Part shown: positions 6,329-6,430 of the stretch, piece by piece | Position numbering within the stretch: the stretch's first letter is position 1 | Layout: each line of letters starts with the position of its first letter | Assembly: GCA_947505055.1 (NCBI GenBank) | Contig: CANNLO010000280.1 | Span: forward strand, 1-6,430 | Length of the DNA: 6,430 nucleotides | Direction of reading: 5' to 3' | Source: Methylococcaceae bacterium | Lineage (GTDB): Bacteria > Pseudomonadota > Gammaproteobacteria > Methylococcales > Methylomonadaceae | Program-made: the position numbers and the translations under genes | The notes under the pieces: generated by a model | Told to the model about the DNA's origin: nothing | The model's input: only the letters and a program-made list of their open reading frames with translations | Database searches by the model: none

Positions 6329-6430
6329 TTATGCAAATCCAAGGTTAGCGGTGTTATTTTTATTACGCTGGAGACAATAATCCCTTAGCGTACCGATACC
6401 AAGAATATTCAGTACGCGCGTGAAGTTATA
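6329..6430 (-). CDS. Transposase C-terminal end (partial), IS1182/IS5-like
   Basis: Read leftward from the window edge, one frame gives YNFTRVLNILGIGTLR, then DYCLQRNKNNTANLGFA and a TAA stop (6331-6329). The YNF.RVLNILG helix is a familiar ending of DDE transposases of the IS1182/IS5 and related (ISAs1, IS4) groups, where it follows the catalytic glutamate region. Only 33 residues are visible, so the family cannot be fixed and the state of the catalytic core is unknown. It reads in the same direction as the defence operon. Confidence 0.5.
   Translation of the reverse strand, partial: YNFTRVLNILGIGTLRDYCLQRNKNNTANLGFA

Larger units (their letters stand above)
6163..6430 (-). mobile_element. 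3' end of an insertion sequence (partial, runs off the window)
   Basis: The element is inferred from the transposase C-terminus at 6329-6430 and the terminator-like hairpin downstream of it. The outer boundary is uncertain. GAGACTGTGAAAGAATTC (about 6168-6185) resembles terminal inverted repeats of IS1182/IS5-type elements that contain CTGTGTGAAA, which would put the tip near 6163. The partner inverted repeat and target duplication are outside or not visible. If correct, the element ends about 50 bases upstream of the candidate operon promoter. Confidence 0.4.

Overview
This 6.4 kb window looks like a mobile defence-island segment from a gammaproteobacterium. The overall base composition is moderately AT-rich, and codon style and gene content fit Shewanella, Vibrio or Aeromonas-type bacteria, but no marker gene fixes the genus. 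Nearly all coding capacity is one leftward (minus-strand) operon of three large genes, flanked by debris of other mobile or selfish elements.

Layout, left to right. Bases 1-96 hold a possible 3' gene end on the plus strand that I do not recognise. Bases 140-567 hold two diverged copies of a structured direct repeat. Between them lies a decayed plus-strand ParE/RelE-type toxin fragment (232-423), which has lost its N-terminus and carries an in-frame stop. The operon occupies 628-5983. An untranslated leader and a plausible promoter follow (5984-6113). The right edge (about 6163-6430) looks like the 3' end of an insertion sequence: a hairpin terminator and the last 33 residues of a transposase reading leftward.

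The operon, in transcription order, encodes: (1) a 609-residue protein with an N-terminal restriction-endonuclease-type DNA-binding domain, an HNH nuclease core, a TerB domain and a TerB-C domain; (2) a 434-residue BrxD-like P-loop ATPase; (3) a 732-residue Lhr-like superfamily 2 helicase. A TerB protein, a BrxD-like ATPase and a helicase in this order match the anti-phage system Shango (SngA, SngB, SngC). The first two genes overlap by 4 bases and the third follows after 26 bases, so they are probably co-expressed and their products probably act together. By family logic the ATPase and helicase would load on or translocate along invading DNA, with the TerB protein as adaptor and, here, as nuclease.

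The most notable point is the first gene. As I recall the canonical architecture, the TerB protein starts with a TerB-N domain. Here that part is replaced by a DNA-binding plus HNH nuclease module, giving the system a fused, apparently intact nuclease. No methyltransferase or other modification gene is present in the window, so how host DNA is spared is not evident.
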